From Candidatus Bathyarchaeum sp. (lineage in GTDB: Archaea > Thermoproteota > Bathyarchaeia > Bathyarchaeales > Bathyarchaeaceae), in the NCBI GenBank assembly GCA_026014495.1, contig JAOZIF010000017.1:1-33232 (forward strand): a DNA stretch of 33,232 nt, in the 5' to 3' direction. The position numbers and the translations under genes are program-made. The notes beneath the pieces are model-generated. The model was not told where the DNA came from, ran no database searches, and saw only the letters and a list, made by a program, of their open reading frames with translations. Of the stretch, positions 32,222 through 33,232 are shown piece after piece. How positions within the stretch are numbered: position 1 is the stretch's first letter; each line of letters begins with the position of its first letter.

Positions 32222-32662
32222 TTACACTTTAACTCTAAAGTCTTCTTTGACTACATTGAGTACAACATTTGTGACTGTTCGGGTGACGTGAGGCATTTTC
32301 AGTGCAGATTTTATAAAGTTGTTTAAGGTGTTCCTGTTTTTGAATCTTGCAACTACGGCTACGTCATAGTCTCCGGTTATGTCGTATATGCATATGACCT
32401 CGTCTAGTTTAGCAAGCTCTTTTTCAACATCAGGGAGATAGCGTCCTTCTGCCTCAATTAGTATCAGGGCTGTTAATCCGTAGCCGAGTTTAGCTGAGTC
32501 TAGCATTATTGTGTAGCCTTTTAGGACTCCTCTATCTTCTAGGTTCTTTACGCGGTTGTATGCTGTTCCAACAGCTATGCCGAGGCCGTCAGCTATTTTG
32601 TTGAAACTTTTTCTTGCATCCTCTTGTAGTAAACGGATGATTTTGCGGTCTACATCATCCAC
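32222..32662 (-). CDS. Lrp/AsnC-family transcriptional regulator
   Basis: The product is 146 residues. The helix-turn-helix is MDDVDRKIIRLLQEDARKSF / IADGLGIAVGTAYNRVKNLED. A RAM effector domain follows (LTALILIEAEGRYLPDVEKEL, VICIYDITGDYDVAVVARF). Lrp/AsnC proteins form multimeric rings that bend DNA and respond to amino acids such as glutamine or leucine. It is divergent from glnA across about 200 bases, so control of glutamine synthesis is likely but inferred. The start is ATG at 32662. Confidence 0.9.
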   Translation of the reverse strand: MDDVDRKIIRLLQEDARKSFNKIADGLGIAVGTAYNRVKNLEDRGVLKGYTIMLDSAKLGYGLTALILIEAEGRYLPDVEKELAKLDEVICIYDITGDYDVAVVARFKNRNTLNNFIKSALKMPHVTRTVTNVVLNVVKEDFRVKV

Positions 32663-32764
32663 TTTATGATGGGAATCTTGAGCCAGTTTTCTGTTCCTCC
32701 TTTATTGAATGATTGTTTAGGGGATATTTTGCTTTTTTATTTTGCCGTGAACACTTGTTCATTG

Positions 32765-32776
32765 TATGAATTCATA
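32765..32776. promoter_or_regulatory. Palindrome in lrp-glnA intergenic region
   Basis: TATGAATTCATA is a perfect 12-base palindrome, 30 bases upstream of the glnA TATA box. It is a candidate operator for the divergent Lrp protein. Confidence 0.4.
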
Positions 32777-32806
32777 TATAAGCTTTCCTTCAATATGTTA
32801 GAAAAG

Positions 32807-32814
32807 TTTATATA
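32807..32814 (+). promoter_or_regulatory. TATA box of glnA
   Basis: TTTATATA lies 47 bases before the glnA ATG at 32861, placing the transcription start near 32838. GGTGA at 32851-32855 is a Shine-Dalgarno signal for that ATG. Confidence 0.5.
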
Positions 32815-32860
32815 CAAACATGTAATAAATTCCATTTCAACTGAATGAATGGTGAATAAC

Positions 32861-33232
32861 ATGGATGCTATTACCGCAGCCAAAGAAACCCTGAAAAAAA
32901 ATAAAATACGATGGGTACACACAGCCTTCGTAGACATCCGCGGTCTAATGCAAGATGTAGTGCTACCCGCAAGACACTTCACGGAAGGACAAGCACTAAC
33001 AGCAGGCATCGGCTTCGACGGATCATCTGTAAGAGGCTTCAAAACAATAAACGAATCCGACATGATTCTAAAACCAGACCCAACAACATTATCCATTATT
33101 CCTTGGACAACTGACGAAATACAAAGAAGTGCAATAATCTTAGGAGATATATACGAAGCGTTCGGAGGCAACGAACCCTCAGTTGTAGACCCCCGAGGAT
33201 ATGTAGCAAGAAACGCAGTAAAAGCAGCAGCA
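32861..33232 (+). CDS. glnA: Glutamine synthetase (N-terminal part, cut by window)
   Basis: The first 124 residues are present. They contain the N-terminal beta-grasp domain (IRWVHTAFVDIRGLMQDVVL), the FDGSSVRGF motif that helps form the active site between subunits, and MILKPDPTTLSIIPW. The enzyme makes glutamine from glutamate, ammonia and ATP in the cytosol. The ATG at 32861 is chosen because GGTGA is six bases upstream; a GTG at 32852 is in frame. The catalytic C-terminus lies beyond the window. It is probably controlled by the divergent Lrp. Confidence 0.95.
   Translation, partial: MDAITAAKETLKKNKIRWVHTAFVDIRGLMQDVVLPARHFTEGQALTAGIGFDGSSVRGFKTINESDMILKPDPTTLSIIPWTTDEIQRSAIILGDIYEAFGGNEPSVVDPRGYVARNAVKAAA

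Noticed and set aside
1-33232. CRISPR array, insertion sequence or phage cluster
   Set aside because: I saw no regularly spaced repeats, transposase, or phage structural genes; only relics near tRNA-Glu.

Overview
This 33.2 kb window comes from an archaeon. It encodes TFB, aIF1, FtsZ, Lrp/AsnC and TrmB regulators, two NikR proteins, a type IV pilin-like protein, and tRNA-Glu and tRNA-Gln of archaeal type. TATA-like boxes precede several genes. The mix (B12 and SPASM-like radical SAM enzymes, a SelB-like protein with a lost GTPase site, many small zinc-ribbon proteins, an archaeal PAS histidine kinase) and the moderate AT richness suggest a Bathyarchaeia (MCG)-like lineage. That placement is inference from memory of such genomes, not a database result.

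Layout. 1-3800: a cut-off DUF1893 gene, an arrestin/Spo0M-like zinc-ribbon protein, a small cupin, a winged-helix/membrane-protein pair, NikR and an MBL-fold hydrolase. 3800-9150: Mrp/NBP35 Fe-S carrier, B12-type radical SAM enzyme, two small Cys-bearing membrane proteins and a Wzx-like flippase. 9150-12500: two radical SAM enzymes, then about 1 kb of non-coding DNA holding a strongly nested inverted-repeat structure, two eroded reading frames and tRNA-Glu(CUG-free, anticodon CUC). This stretch is bracketed by a 51-52 bp direct repeat whose hairpin loop is flipped between copies. 12500-14700: information processing (aIF1, zinc ribbon, TFB). TFB has no ATG, GTG or TTG available for its zinc-ribbon N-terminus. 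15000-21150: a large anchored PQQ-type beta-propeller protein divergent from a TrmB regulator, tRNA-Gln, a 50-residue Cys protein, a small HExxH protein and a second anchored surface protein. 21300-24300: a 977-residue REC-PAS(x5)-histidine kinase. 24300-28850: a DUF7000-like protein, a SelB/EF-Tu-like pseudo-GTPase, FtsZ, an unknown protein, and a pilin-like operon. 29080-32190: NikR2 divergent from a three-gene metal ABC transporter. 32222-33232: Lrp/AsnC divergent from glnA, which runs off the window.

Working groups. NikR2 with the ABC transporter is a metal-uptake unit, probably nickel or zinc. Lrp with glnA is a nitrogen-control pair. TrmB with the PQQ protein is a regulator and surface-protein pair. 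aIF1, zinc ribbon and TFB form a core expression cluster. I see no CRISPR array and no intact insertion sequence, integrase or phage gene. The strongest candidates for something new are the flipped-loop repeat, the structured element beside tRNA-Glu, the TFB start and the pseudo-GTPase.
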